Part shown: piece after piece, positions 35,395 to 45,952 of the stretch
Numbering within the stretch: the first letter of the stretch is position 1
Layout: each line of letters begins with the position of its first letter
NCBI GenBank assembly: GCA_016933275.1
Contig: JAFGBI010000264.1
Location: forward strand, 1 to 56,160
DNA from: Polyangiaceae bacterium
GTDB taxonomy: Bacteria; Myxococcota_A; Polyangia; Polyangiales; Polyangiaceae
Length of the DNA: 56,160 bases
Reading direction: 5' to 3'
Position numbers and translations under genes: made by a program
The notes under the pieces: generated by a model
Databases searched by the model: none
Told to the model about the DNA's origin: nothing
The model's input: the letters and a program-made list of their open reading frames with translations, nothing else

Positions 35395-36767
35395 GGGGCT
35401 GGGCGCGGGGGCAGGGTATTGGCAGGGCGTTTGGCGAGGCACTCGTCGATCCCTGCCTGGATCGCCGGGGTGGTCTGAGCCTTGGGGAGGGACGGGCGCC
35501 CCATGACGTCGTGGAGGATGCGGCCGAGTTGGATGAAGCGATTGGGACTGAAGCTCAGCCACACGAACATGGCTCGGCCCTTGATGAGCGGGAACGGAAC
35601 CCCACCTCCCCGGCGGTTGTTCCACGCGCGCGAATCACTGCTGTTGTCGCGGTTGTCGCCCAACACCCAGACTTCATCCGTGTCCACCCGGTAGGGACCC
35701 TCTTCGTCGAGAGGGTCGAAGCGGCTCGCGGCGTCCGGGGAGTCCTCGAAGAGCTTTCCTGGCGACAGGGTAGCGCTCGATTCACCGCTATGGCGTCCAT
35801 CCTCGTGCAGCGTAAGGTACGAGTAGTCGCCATAGTACTCCATATACAGGAGACCGCGCTGGTCCGAGTGGCCGCCGCCTGCGGTGTCGTCCAGCGCTCC
35901 CACGAAGCAGTGGGGAACCATCCAGCCGTTGATGAAAGGGTGGCCCGCCCGCACCACCAGCGTGTCGCCGGGGAAGGCGACCGCCCGCTTGATGTAGTCG
36001 TCGGCGCGGTTCTCCGGGAACTCGAAGACCATCACGTCGCCGCGCCCGGGGGGAAGGCGCTGGAACAGTCGCCGCTCGGTGTACGGGATGGGTGGGCCGT
36101 ATACGAGCTTGTTGACGAAGATGTGATCTTGGATCTGCAGCGTGGGGAGCATCGAGGCGCTGGGGATCTTGAAGGCCTCGACGACGAACGCGCGGAGGAG
36201 CATGGCCACCAGGATGGCAACGATGATAGACTCGGCGTACTCTCGGAGTTCGCTCTTCCTCCATGGCCCGAGGTGTCGCGCGACGAGCGTGGATGCTCGC
36301 GCGCTGGCCTCGACGAAGCCCTCTTCGACGAATCTCTCCGCCTCGACCTCGGCGCGCAGGCTGTCGAGCGCATCATCGAGGTCGGCGCGGGCTGGCGCTG
36401 GGACGTTGCGCTCCACCGCCCGTCGGTTCTTGCGGAGGAGTCGCATCGACTCGTCGAGCAGCTGGAGCGCCTGCTCGTAGTCGTGGCGGAGCCGGGCGGG
36501 GACGTCGGGGCGCCCGCCCGCGCCGACCTGGCTGGCTAGCGGCAGCCGATGTCGCCACCGGTACAGCGTCATCTCGAAGACCGTGAAAAAGACGATCAGC
36601 GCCGGGATCCGCTGGTCGTCGAGCCAGAAGCGGACACGGGACACCAGACCCGGTGTGAATGCGTCATCCGACTTCAGAAGGTCCACCGCCGCCCACGCTA
36701 GGAGGAGCGGAACCAGGCCGAACCAGAAGGCCCAGAAGGCAGTACGAAGTAGCTTCGAGCGTTGCAC
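35391..36767 (-). CDS. lepB: Signal peptidase I
   Basis: Membrane serine protease that removes signal peptides at the outer face of the inner membrane. 458 residues from a GTG, longer than the E. coli enzyme of about 320. Two N-terminal helices (8-30 and 52-70), a helical cytoplasmic stretch (90-170), another membrane helix (about 180-196), then IPSASMLPTL with catalytic Ser205 and DYIKRAVAFPGD with the general base Lys260. Box E reads VWVLGDNRDNSSDSR. A long insert (about 285-340, YYGDYSYLTLHED) enlarges the catalytic domain. The stop codon TAG lies within the terminal CTAG of repeat copy D. Confidence 0.95.
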   Translation of the reverse strand: MQRSKLLRTAFWAFWFGLVPLLLAWAAVDLLKSDDAFTPGLVSRVRFWLDDQRIPALIVFFTVFEMTLYRWRHRLPLASQVGAGGRPDVPARLRHDYEQALQLLDESMRLLRKNRRAVERNVPAPARADLDDALDSLRAEVEAERFVEEGFVEASARASTLVARHLGPWRKSELREYAESIIVAILVAMLLRAFVVEAFKIPSASMLPTLQIQDHIFVNKLVYGPPIPYTERRLFQRLPPGRGDVMVFEFPENRADDYIKRAVAFPGDTLVVRAGHPFINGWMVPHCFVGALDDTAGGGHSDQRGLLYMEYYGDYSYLTLHEDGRHSGESSATLSPGKLFEDSPDAASRFDPLDEEGPYRVDTDEVWVLGDNRDNSSDSRAWNNRRGGGVPFPLIKGRAMFVWLSFSPNRFIQLGRILHDVMGRPSLPKAQTTPAIQAGIDECLAKRPANTLPPRPAP

Positions 36768-36881
36768 GGGACTCGCGCGAGAAGGCGTCCCTTCTACTCG
36801 GACGTGGCAGAAACGGCAACCAGGGACGATTCGGGTGTGTTTCGGGCCCCAGGCAGCGGTCGCCGAGTCAGCTCGGGCCGA

Positions 36882-37982
36882 CTAGTGGCGCGCCTTCCCG
36901 AGCTGGACCAGGAAATCCACCTTGGCTGCGCGGTCGTCGGTGGGTCCCCCCGAGGGCGCCGTCCTCCCGACCTCCGCCGAATTGTCGATCACGAGGTAGT
37001 AGATCCCGACCGGGAGGGGGATCGTGCGGCGGTACTGCGGTCCAGCCACCAGCGGTTCCTCGAAGACCGGTGGAGCGGTGAGGGCTGCCGGACCCGGTTG
37101 GGTTACGAACGACCCCGTCATCTGGTCTGCATAGGCCTTTGGAACGACGAAGAGATCCACGGCGGCTGCCCCGTCGAGGGTTGCGGTCACGTGGAGGGCC
37201 TGTCGCTTCTTGGTGATCTCGAACCCTCCGAGGTAGTCCTGCTGTCCGGAGTGCACCTCCGTGGTGCCGTTGGCCAACGTCAGGTGGGCCGAGCGCTCCA
37301 CCATGAACGGCACGAATGGGACCTCACCCTCCGGGACGAAGCCCAGCCCGAAGGCCACCTCGCCGTTCGCATTGCGCCGGATCACGGTGAACCCACGTTG
37401 GAGTTGGGCACGAACGACCGCCGACCCGACCTCGTTCGCGTTCACCCCCAACTTGGTGATGGTCGAAGCCGCGGCACCCGACTCGATGAGTACGGTCTGG
37501 ACCTCCGCTGCGGTCACGTTTCGGGGGCGGAAGTAGACGTACATCGCTCCATCATGGAGCTGGAAATCAGGGGAGTACTCCACTACGCCCGAAGCGGTGA
37601 AGCCGACCCGCCGTGTGATCGAGCTGTAGGCGTAGCCCCGACCCGAGAACTGAAGGACGAGCGATTGGCGCTCGTCTTCGTCGATCACCTGAGAGCCGCA
37701 GGTGTCGGCGAAGAAACGTCCGCTCACGGGTTCGTCGTCGCGCATCTGGAGTGGGACCCCCATCACGCGCATCTCGCGGCAGAGCTGGCTCAACCCGAAC
37801 TGGAGGATGTCGAAGCGCAGGGTTCGGTTCCGCGGATCGTTGACCACACCAGGCCCAACCACCGTGACGAGGGATTCCTTGCCCGTGCAGCCCGCGGTGG
37901 TAGAAGCGACGGCTAGGGTTCCGGTGAGCCACGCGGCTGTGATCGCGGCGCCGGCTCGACGCGTTCGTCGTGGGTCGGTCAC
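36882..37982 (-). CDS. Uncharacterised envelope lipoprotein
   Basis: 366 residues from the GTG at 37982, preceded by GGGAG; a longer frame to 38147 overlaps the divergent regulator and lacks a ribosome binding site. Signal peptide with twin Arg region and lipobox STTAGC (Cys 32). The mature protein has strand-rich sequence such as LQFSGRGYAYSSITRRVGFT and MYVYFRPRNVTAAEVQTVLI, with three cysteines in CREM...DTCG. Ends KVDFLVQLGKARH. I do not recognise the domain. It lies 114 bp upstream of lepB on the same strand and may share its transcript. Confidence 0.7.
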   Translation of the reverse strand: MTDPRRTRRAGAAITAAWLTGTLAVASTTAGCTGKESLVTVVGPGVVNDPRNRTLRFDILQFGLSQLCREMRVMGVPLQMRDDEPVSGRFFADTCGSQVIDEDERQSLVLQFSGRGYAYSSITRRVGFTASGVVEYSPDFQLHDGAMYVYFRPRNVTAAEVQTVLIESGAAASTITKLGVNANEVGSAVVRAQLQRGFTVIRRNANGEVAFGLGFVPEGEVPFVPFMVERSAHLTLANGTTEVHSGQQDYLGGFEITKKRQALHVTATLDGAAAVDLFVVPKAYADQMTGSFVTQPGPAALTAPPVFEEPLVAGPQYRRTIPLPVGIYYLVIDNSAEVGRTAPSGGPTDDRAAKVDFLVQLGKARH

Positions 37983-38136
37983 GGCTCCCGAGCATCGCTC
38001 GACCCAACGGCGAAATCCATCGCGGGCGGGTGCTCCGGCTGCAAACGGCGAAGGAACCCTGCAAAACCTCCTGAAGGGCCCGCTCAGGTTCACGCTCTGC
38101 CCGCGAGGTGCGACCAATGGTAGGCTCCCGAGCGTC

Positions 38137-39981
<1,845 letters not shown>

Positions 39982-40011
39982 AGGCGGAGAGAGACGGGCT
40001 GCGTTCACGCC

Positions 40012-40044
40012 CTCGAGCAGCAATCAACCCTATTGCTGCGCTAG
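40012..40044 (+). repeat. Partial CTAG repeat, tail hairpin only (copy F)
   Basis: Only the tail module remains: GAGCAGCAATCAACCCTATT then GCTGCGCTAG, forming the stem GCAGCAAT/ATTGCTGC. The closing CTAG (40041-40044) contains the TAG stop of the PglZ gene on the minus strand. It fills the 59-bp gap between two convergent genes, the position where a bidirectional terminator is expected. Confidence 0.8.
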
Positions 40045-42110
40045 TGCACGTCGCCGACCAGCCAGGCGAAGGCCGGCACGAGTACCTCATCGGGAGTCGC
40101 GCCTCCCTCGAATGGGCGCCCGTCCGCATCGAGCGTGAACCCGTGATCACCGAACACCAGGGCGAGCGTGCGGGCAGGGAGCCTGCCCAAACAATGGTCC
40201 AACGACTCTGCCACCGCGGAGGCCAGTCTGTCGATCTCGAGCGGCGCGAGCGGTGTCCCTTCCGCCAGCCGTGCGGCGACGACGTCGAGCTTGAGCAGAT
40301 CACGGTGTCCGGCCTTGACTCGGCGCGCGGTTGCCGCCGCTCGGCCGCGAGCGACCGGCAGTGCCGATTCGGGCGAATGGCGGCTCTCTTTCAGACCCTC
40401 AGGACCGCGACCAACCAGATCGATCTGGATGTCGGTGGTAGACGGGAGCGCCGTCCAGAGCAGCAGCCGTTCCGTCAGAGCAGCTCGGCGGTCGAGCGCG
40501 ACGCACAGGCGTTCGTGCATCCTGAGCCCGAGATCGAACCGCATTCCGTCCACGAGGATGAGCTGTACGGATTTGGCCCCGTGGAGCCGCCCAAGGCGTT
40601 GGGCGATTTCGGGCACGTCAAGCACCATGCTCGGGCGTTTTCCGCGGGCGCGGAGGGATTCGAACGCGTCTCCGTAGCTCTTGCCGAAGCTCGCGGCCCA
40701 GCCGTCCGCTACGGATCGGGCGCGCTCGTCGGTGATCCCGAAACCAATGGCGTCTCGGAGGGGCACGTAGGACGCCGTGAACATTCGCTCCACCACGCTG
40801 AGTGGTTTGGGACCCCGGGCGGCATCGAGTTCATCGGCCCAGGTCGGCCAGCGCGTGGTCGCGTCAGCGATGAGGGGTGCAGGGGACCTGCCCCCGGTCG
40901 AGGCCTCCCCCGCGTCCGGCAGGGATCTGGTGTTTGGCTCGGTCCTGGACGTTGCCACGGGTGAGGGCCTGGCAGGTGGGTTCGAGTGCGAGCGAGCTGG
41001 CGCGGTCGACGGCGACCGATTGTCCCTTCGTGGTGGCCCCGCGATGGTCTTGGTGGGCGGGAGCTCTGGAGCCCCTCCATCGTGGCCAAGGGCGAGGTCG
41101 TCGAGATGGAGGTCCAACACCGCCATGGGTGCGGTGGCGACTCGGCGCAGGCCGCCCTCGGGCCTGGTGTCGCCTACGGTGTTGCCAGATGGCGGACGCA
41201 CCGATGGGGAGGCTCGGTCGCTCGCGCCCGGTGTCCGCGTGGACGTGGGCACCGGAGCACTGGCCCGACCGGCGTCCGGTCGGGACGGGGTGACCAGTGG
41301 AGGAGGTGGTGACAGCTCCATGGCGGCCAAGCTGGTGGCCAGGGCGGGGGAGGGGACTGGGACTGGCTCGGTGGTGGTGGCCCCGGGGGACGCGCTCGCG
41401 GCGAGGATGCACCCGAGCTCCATCGGAGCCCCGTAGACCCCGATCCTTCGATCGCGTTCCGCGAAGAACATGCGGACGGGTCGTTCTCGGGCGGCGGTGA
41501 CCCACCAACGCAAGATCGCGCTGTCCTCGGCGTCGAGGGCGCCGGCGAGGTTGGTGAGGCCGTCGAGCGCTGGAAAGGCGAGCGCGATGCCGGGGGCGCC
41601 AATGAGGCGGGCTCGATATAGCTGGTCGCCAACCGTGGCGTCGATTCGACTGGCGGACCCTACACCGGGTGGGGCTGCCCCGCGCTTGGCGAGCACCTCC
41701 TCGATGGCCTCTTCGATGACCATCCCGAGCTGACCTCGCCGATGGGGACCGGGCGGGGGCACCACGACGCTGACGAACCCATCCCGTTCGGCTCGAGAAA
41801 GCGCGCTGCCGATCGTGGATCCCGCCACGAGATCCACTTCACCGCGGAGGCGTACCCCAGATGGATCCACCATCGACACGCAGGTCATGGCAGAGGCATC
41901 GCCGATCGCGCGAAGACGGCCCAGTTTTCGGCGGCGTTGGAGCCAATGCTTTACGGGGAGTCCGGGGCGCTCATGGCCGGCAGCGACCGCCTTGGTCTGG
42001 CCCACCAACGGGGAGCCCGGGGTGGGCGCCCACACGGCGCGAGGTTCGACCAAGAGCGCTGCGGGGATCGCGTCGAGCGCGACCCGGCGCATTTCCAGGC
42101 GTCCCACCAT
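40041..42110 (-). CDS. PglZ-domain (alkaline-phosphatase superfamily) protein
   Basis: 689 residues. The C-terminal third carries PglZ hallmarks: VQLILVDGMRFDLGLRMHER (about residue 508), SLPSTTDIQ-like loop WTALPSTTDIQIDLV, FGDHGFTLD (about 645) and GGATPDEVLVPAFAWL at the end. These supply the metal-binding Asp and His of the superfamily. The N-terminal part (80-230) has VDPSGVRLRGEVDLVAGSTI and an unrecognised alpha/beta region; residues about 235-420 are a Pro/Ser/Thr-rich linker. PglZ domains occur in BREX phage defence and in two-component output proteins, but no BREX gene (brxC, pglX, brxL) is nearby, so this is a stand-alone enzyme of unknown substrate. Confidence 0.75.
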   Translation of the reverse strand: MVGRLEMRRVALDAIPAALLVEPRAVWAPTPGSPLVGQTKAVAAGHERPGLPVKHWLQRRRKLGRLRAIGDASAMTCVSMVDPSGVRLRGEVDLVAGSTIGSALSRAERDGFVSVVVPPPGPHRRGQLGMVIEEAIEEVLAKRGAAPPGVGSASRIDATVGDQLYRARLIGAPGIALAFPALDGLTNLAGALDAEDSAILRWWVTAARERPVRMFFAERDRRIGVYGAPMELGCILAASASPGATTTEPVPVPSPALATSLAAMELSPPPPLVTPSRPDAGRASAPVPTSTRTPGASDRASPSVRPPSGNTVGDTRPEGGLRRVATAPMAVLDLHLDDLALGHDGGAPELPPTKTIAGPPRRDNRSPSTAPARSHSNPPARPSPVATSRTEPNTRSLPDAGEASTGGRSPAPLIADATTRWPTWADELDAARGPKPLSVVERMFTASYVPLRDAIGFGITDERARSVADGWAASFGKSYGDAFESLRARGKRPSMVLDVPEIAQRLGRLHGAKSVQLILVDGMRFDLGLRMHERLCVALDRRAALTERLLLWTALPSTTDIQIDLVGRGPEGLKESRHSPESALPVARGRAAATARRVKAGHRDLLKLDVVAARLAEGTPLAPLEIDRLASAVAESLDHCLGRLPARTLALVFGDHGFTLDADGRPFEGGATPDEVLVPAFAWLVGDVH

Positions 42111-42173
42111 TTTCAGGCGGCTGAGCGGCCGCGGATGAACGCGAGAAAGGCGGAAGAAACCACCTCAAGGCCG

Positions 42174-42201
42174 TTGACGACCAATCCTGCTTGGTTAAAA
42201 T
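42174..42201 (+). promoter_or_regulatory. Strong sigma-70-type promoter for the structured RNA
   Basis: TTGACG (42174-42179) and TAAAAT (42196-42201) are separated by 16 bp, the best -35/-10 match read in this window, with an unusually AT-rich -10 area (GGTTAAAATTTG). The expected start is about 42208, exactly where the closing stem of the RNA begins. It points away from the divergent PglZ gene. Confidence 0.7.
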
Positions 42202-42207
42202 TTGCCT

Positions 42208-42406
42208 CAGTTCCCTCTGCCAAGCGCGACTGGCGCGAAGCTACGAACCCCACACAAGGCATTCAACCAGGAAGACGAATCTGCGGTGGAGCGCTAGGCC
42301 CGGAAACACTCACCGGGAAGCCGGAAGCCGCAATGAGCCTTCCACCTAGCTAGGCTAGGGGTTCGAGCTTCGGTTCTGCCCAGACGGCTCAGGCGGTAAG
42401 GAACCC
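42208..42406 (+). ncRNA. ssrS: Structured small RNA of about 200 nt, candidate 6S RNA
   Basis: No protein is readable, but long-range pairing is strong. The ends pair (GTTCC 42210-42214 with GGAAC 42400-42404, plus TGCC/GGCG). Next, GAAGCTACGAACCCC (42237-42251) pairs with GGGGTTCGAGCTTC (42358-42371) over 14 bp with a single bulged A. After a large internal loop comes an apical arm: GCGG...CCGC enclosing CCCGG-N9-CCGGG followed by GAAGCC. Length, a rod with a central bubble, and the apical order CCGGGAAGCC...CCGCAAUGA (compare E. coli CCGAGAAGCC...CUGCGACGA) fit 6S RNA, which binds RNA polymerase. The identity is inference; a structured RNA is well supported. Confidence 0.55.
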
Positions 42407-42409
42407 ATG

Positions 42410-42440
42410 AACGGGCCGACGGGCGAACCGCCGGCCCGTT
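42410..42440 (+). terminator. GC-rich hairpin after the structured RNA
   Basis: AACGGGCCG (42410-42418) pairs perfectly with CGGCCCGTT (42432-42440), with a further inner GGCG/CGCC pairing. It starts four bases after the RNA's closing stem. There is no T run (TTCGCCTCG follows), so it is either a weak intrinsic terminator or a processing boundary. Confidence 0.5.
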
Positions 42441-42515
42441 CGCCTCGTCCGGAGTGGGTGAGCTCGCGGGGTTCGGCCTTCCGTCATCGGCCTCGGTCGA
42501 CTACTTTCGCCCGTC

Positions 42516-43325
42516 ATGACGGTCCGATTCGCGAGTTGCTCGCGCTTGTTCGAGGCGTTCGGTGAGTTCTGGCGGTCGCCCCAGAGCTGGGCCGTCCGCG
42601 CCTTCGCCTTGGTTGCGCTCCTGGCCGTCCCCGTCCTGGCTGCCGGACCGAAGATCAAGGGCAAGGTCACCAGCTACGAGTACCTCCTCAATCCCGTCTG
42701 GGAAGAGGCGAAGGACCCAGAAAAGAAGCTCTACTCGTTTCGCGAGATCGTGCCCACGGTGCCGGCCAAGCACCGCGCTCTCTACCCCCACATCCCCAAG
42801 GAGCTCTGCATCGCAGCACTCTCGGATCAGAAGCAGTCGGCTGCTCGCATGGCGACCTTGATCCGCATTGGTGGAGGACGGACGACCCCCGTGACCATCG
42901 TGGTCGTTCCGGGAACGCGGCTCCGGTTCAAGAATACGGATCCTTTCCCGCACCGCCTCTACGGGACCGGGCAGAGCACGTTGACCCCTTCGGACACCAT
43001 CAAGGGTGGAGCGAGGGACTGGACCGTTCCAAGCGCGGGGACCTTCGAGATCCGCGACGAGCTCGCGCCGAGCCTCCGCCTGTGGATCGTGGCCGAGCCC
43101 AACGTCGCCGCGATCGCCTATCCGTCGATGGCGGGGGAGTTCGCACTCCGGCCCGAGGTGGCGGGGACGTACACCGTGCAGGCGTACTTCGCAGGCAAGA
43201 AGGTGGGGCCGGCGAGCGTCGTGGACGTCACGGCGGGTGCCGACGTCGACCTCTCCAAGGCGCCAATCAAGGTTGCTCAGCCACCCGCGAAGAGCTCCCA
43301 GAAACCGGGCGAGGAGAAGAAGTAG
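42516..43325 (+). CDS. Secreted cupredoxin-like protein
   Basis: 269 residues from an ATG. A hydrophobic segment (WAVRAFALVALLAVPVLAAG) acts as an unusually far-in signal peptide after about 25 residues; cleavage near LAA-GP. The middle, TIVVVPGTRLRFKNTDPFPH, matches the cupredoxin-like 'v..G..v.f.N.d...H' pattern with one His, but no obvious Cys-His-Met set follows, so copper binding is doubtful. Carboxypeptidase-regulatory-like strands complete it (GTYTVQAYFAGKKVGPASVV). The C-terminus is Pro/Lys-rich. Six bases separate it from the Cache-type protein, indicating an operon. Confidence 0.65.
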   Translation: MTVRFASCSRLFEAFGEFWRSPQSWAVRAFALVALLAVPVLAAGPKIKGKVTSYEYLLNPVWEEAKDPEKKLYSFREIVPTVPAKHRALYPHIPKELCIAALSDQKQSAARMATLIRIGGGRTTPVTIVVVPGTRLRFKNTDPFPHRLYGTGQSTLTPSDTIKGGARDWTVPSAGTFEIRDELAPSLRLWIVAEPNVAAIAYPSMAGEFALRPEVAGTYTVQAYFAGKKVGPASVVDVTAGADVDLSKAPIKVAQPPAKSSQKPGEEKK

Positions 43326-43331
43326 GCTGCC

Positions 43332-44966
43332 ATGTTGCTCAGTCGTTTCTGGTACGTCGTGCTGTCGATGCTGCTCGGGGCAGCAATCTTCGTCCTCTTC
43401 CTCGCACAGAGCATGTACAACCGTTCTGGTGAGCATGCCATGGCCGAGGGGCTGGCATCGGATGCCCAATTCGTCTCCTGGTACCTCCGGAACGATGCGC
43501 GCGAACGGTCGGGTCAGCTGATCCAGTTCGCTCTCGACGGAGAGATCCAGAAGGGGCTCCAGAAGTCCAGTTTGGCCGAGGAGGCGGTGCCGAAGGATGT
43601 TCCGGAGAGGGTCGAGGCCGCGTTAAAGAAGATAAACGGTGGGATCCCCGCGGATTTCTCCTTCGATGCGGTCTTCGCCGTGGACCGGCATGGGCGTGTC
43701 GTCGCGCACCTCGGCTACGACCAGGCCCGCGGCATGGACGACTTCGAACTCGGTGGTTATCCAGTCGTCGCCGACGCGCTCCACGGATACTTGCGAGACG
43801 ACACCCTCGTGCTCGATCGAATGTACCGGGTCGTGGCCCGGCCGGTGGAGCATGAGATCGGCTCTCCGCCGGCAGGAGCGATCATTGGGGCTCGGATCAT
43901 CGACGACCGATACGCACGGAACCTGACGGAGCGCACCGGCGCCGCGGTCGCGTTCTTCACGCGTGGAACACGGGTCGCCTCTGGCGCGCCCGAAGATTTC
44001 GACAAGAGCCAGCTCGACCTGATCATCGGCGACATGGAAGAGTTGGGTCAGGATCCGGAGTACGCGGAGAAGGGTCGGAGCGGTGTGCGCCGGGTGGGGC
44101 TTCACATGGGCGTGGTGTACGCGAGGATCCCGGGCGAAGCCTACTCGCTCGGCGCGGGCTACGCGGTGGCTCGGGTTCCGGCGAACGTGGAGAGTCCACT
44201 CGGGTTCTTCAAGAAGGCCGACGACAAGGACAAGGCCTCCGCCAATCTCGGCGTCGTGGCCGGAGTCGCCCTGTTGGCGATCCTGTTGGGGCTGCTCTTC
44301 TCGTACCTCGAGCACACGAGACCACTCCACACCTTCCGGACCGAGGCTGCCGCCATGGCGAAGGGGAAGAGCGACCAGCTCCTCCCGAGCAAGTTCCGGG
44401 GCGTGTTCCGCAAGATTGCCTCGGATCTGAACGACGGCATCGATCAGGTCGCGGCGAAGGGTGGCGTGCCCAGGCGAGCCGCGGACTTGAAGCAGGTCCT
44501 CGGTGATCTCCCCGCGGAACCGCAGATGAGTGCGTTCAGCTTTCCCGGGGACGGGGCGGCCCAGGCTGGCGCGCCGCCGCCAGAGCCCAAGGCCCGGGCT
44601 CTTCCTACTGCGCCGGCTGCCCGCAAGCTCCCGCCCGTGCCCGCGCGCGCTCCGGGAGGGGAGGCGTCGGCACCGGAGGTGGGCCAGTCCCCGCGAAACC
44701 TACCGAAGCCGCCCGGCGCTGGGGTCGAACCTGGCGAGCCCGAGGCAGAGCGGCTTGCCGAGTGGCATCGGGTCTTCGATGAGTTCGTGGCGGTGAAGCA
44801 GCAGTGCGGCGAGAGCACCGAGGGCTTCACCTACGAGAAGTTCGAGCAGACGTTGCGTAAGAACGAAGACACGCTGCGCAGGCGCCACGGAGCGGCCCGC
44901 GTGCGGTTCAGCGTGTACGTCAAGGAAGGGAAGGCGGCCCTCAAAGCCAGCCCCATCAAGGAGTGA
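43332..44966 (+). CDS. Membrane sensor with periplasmic Cache-type domain, MXAN_5187-like
   Basis: 544 residues. First membrane helix 8-24 (VVLSMLLGAAIFVLFLA), a periplasmic domain of about 270 residues (VFAVDRHGRVVAHLGYDQAR resembles a Cache/PAS-like sensor), second helix about 305-325 (VVAGVALLAILLGLLFSYLE), a HAMP-like juxtamembrane stretch, a Pro/Ala-rich linker, and a C-terminal helical domain (VFDEFVAVKQQCGESTEGFT, RFSVYVKEGKAALKASPIKE). This layout resembles Myxococcus MXAN_5187-type proteins; I recall the name but cannot check it. There is no kinase or chemotaxis output domain. Seven bases separate it from trxB. Confidence 0.65.
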   Translation: MLLSRFWYVVLSMLLGAAIFVLFLAQSMYNRSGEHAMAEGLASDAQFVSWYLRNDARERSGQLIQFALDGEIQKGLQKSSLAEEAVPKDVPERVEAALKKINGGIPADFSFDAVFAVDRHGRVVAHLGYDQARGMDDFELGGYPVVADALHGYLRDDTLVLDRMYRVVARPVEHEIGSPPAGAIIGARIIDDRYARNLTERTGAAVAFFTRGTRVASGAPEDFDKSQLDLIIGDMEELGQDPEYAEKGRSGVRRVGLHMGVVYARIPGEAYSLGAGYAVARVPANVESPLGFFKKADDKDKASANLGVVAGVALLAILLGLLFSYLEHTRPLHTFRTEAAAMAKGKSDQLLPSKFRGVFRKIASDLNDGIDQVAAKGGVPRRAADLKQVLGDLPAEPQMSAFSFPGDGAAQAGAPPPEPKARALPTAPAARKLPPVPARAPGGEASAPEVGQSPRNLPKPPGAGVEPGEPEAERLAEWHRVFDEFVAVKQQCGESTEGFTYEKFEQTLRKNEDTLRRRHGAARVRFSVYVKEGKAALKASPIKE

Positions 44967-44972
44967 ACGCCG

Positions 44973-45941
44973 GTGACGGAACCCCGTGAGCATCAGGTCA
45001 TCATCATTGGATCCGGCCCCGCCGGCCTGACCGCCGCGATCTACGCGGCGCGCGCCAACATGGCGCCGCTCTGTGTCGAGGGCTTCAGCGCCGGGGGGCT
45101 CATCCCTGGCGGTCAGCTCATGTTCACCTCGGACGTGGAGAACTTCCCTGGGTTCCCGAACCACGTCTCCGGCCAGGAGCTGATGGCGAGGATGCGGGAG
45201 CAGGCCGAGAAGCAGGGCACGGAGCTTGTCACCGAGGATGTCTCGAAGCTCGACCTCTCTTCGCGTCCCTTCAAGGTATGGGTCGGGGAGGACTCCTCCG
45301 GGCTCTACCTCGCCAAGACGGTGATCCTCGCCACGGGTGCCCGCGCGAACTACATCGGCCTCGCGAGCGAGGAGCGGCTGAAGAACAAGGGGGTGAGCGC
45401 TTGTGCCGTATGCGACGGACCACTCTACAAGGGACGTGAGGTCTTCGTCGTCGGGGGCGGGGACTCGGCGATGGAGGAGGCCAGCTATCTTGCCGGGATC
45501 TGCAGCAGGGTCACTCTCGTTCACCGACGCGACGAGTTCCGTGCTTCGCGTGCGATGCAGGAGCGCGTGAAGGGGAACCCCAAGATCGAGATCCTCTACA
45601 GCCACGTGGTGACCGAGGTCCTCGATGTGAGTCAGGGTAAGGTGACCGCGGTCCAGGTCAAGGACCTCAAGACCGGCATCGAACGGCAACTCGCTTGCGC
45701 TGCGCTCTTCGTGGCGATCGGCCACACGCCGCTCACCGATCTCGTCAAGGGTCAGCTTGAGCTTGCGGACAACGGGTACGTGAGGATCACGAGGCCGGGG
45801 TCGACGTACACCAGTGTCCCCGGAGTGTTCGCTGCTGGAGACGTCGCCGATTGGGTCTATCGGCAGGCGGTCACCGCTGCGGGTACGGGATGCATGGCCG
45901 CACTCGATGCCGAGCGCTGGCTGGCGCTCGAAGGGCATTGA
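44973..45941 (+). CDS. trxB: Thioredoxin reductase
   Basis: 322 residues from a GTG. Reduces thioredoxin using NADPH via FAD and a redox-active disulfide. FAD loop GSGPAGLTAAIYAARA (13-28), redox pair CAVC (Cys144, Cys147), NADPH loop GGGDSAMEEA (about 157), and the second FAD motif GVFAAGDVADWVYRQAVTAA at the end. Fully canonical length and motifs. It is in a plus-strand run from the cupredoxin-like gene to the DUF2085 gene, with short gaps throughout. Confidence 0.95.
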   Translation: MTEPREHQVIIIGSGPAGLTAAIYAARANMAPLCVEGFSAGGLIPGGQLMFTSDVENFPGFPNHVSGQELMARMREQAEKQGTELVTEDVSKLDLSSRPFKVWVGEDSSGLYLAKTVILATGARANYIGLASEERLKNKGVSACAVCDGPLYKGREVFVVGGGDSAMEEASYLAGICSRVTLVHRRDEFRASRAMQERVKGNPKIEILYSHVVTEVLDVSQGKVTAVQVKDLKTGIERQLACAALFVAIGHTPLTDLVKGQLELADNGYVRITRPGSTYTSVPGVFAAGDVADWVYRQAVTAAGTGCMAALDAERWLALEGH

Positions 45942-45952
45942 CGGACTCGGGC

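Noticed and set aside
40041..42110. BREX or Pgl phage-defence system suggested by the PglZ domain
   Set aside because: No methyltransferase (pglX), AAA ATPase (brxC) or Lon-like gene (brxL) is found in the window; neighbours are regulators and an RNA gene.
42345..42375. GGTTCGAGCT resembling a tRNA T-loop
   Set aside because: The flanking bases do not form a T-stem and no acceptor or anticodon arm can be built; the bases pair in the 14-bp stem of the structured RNA instead.
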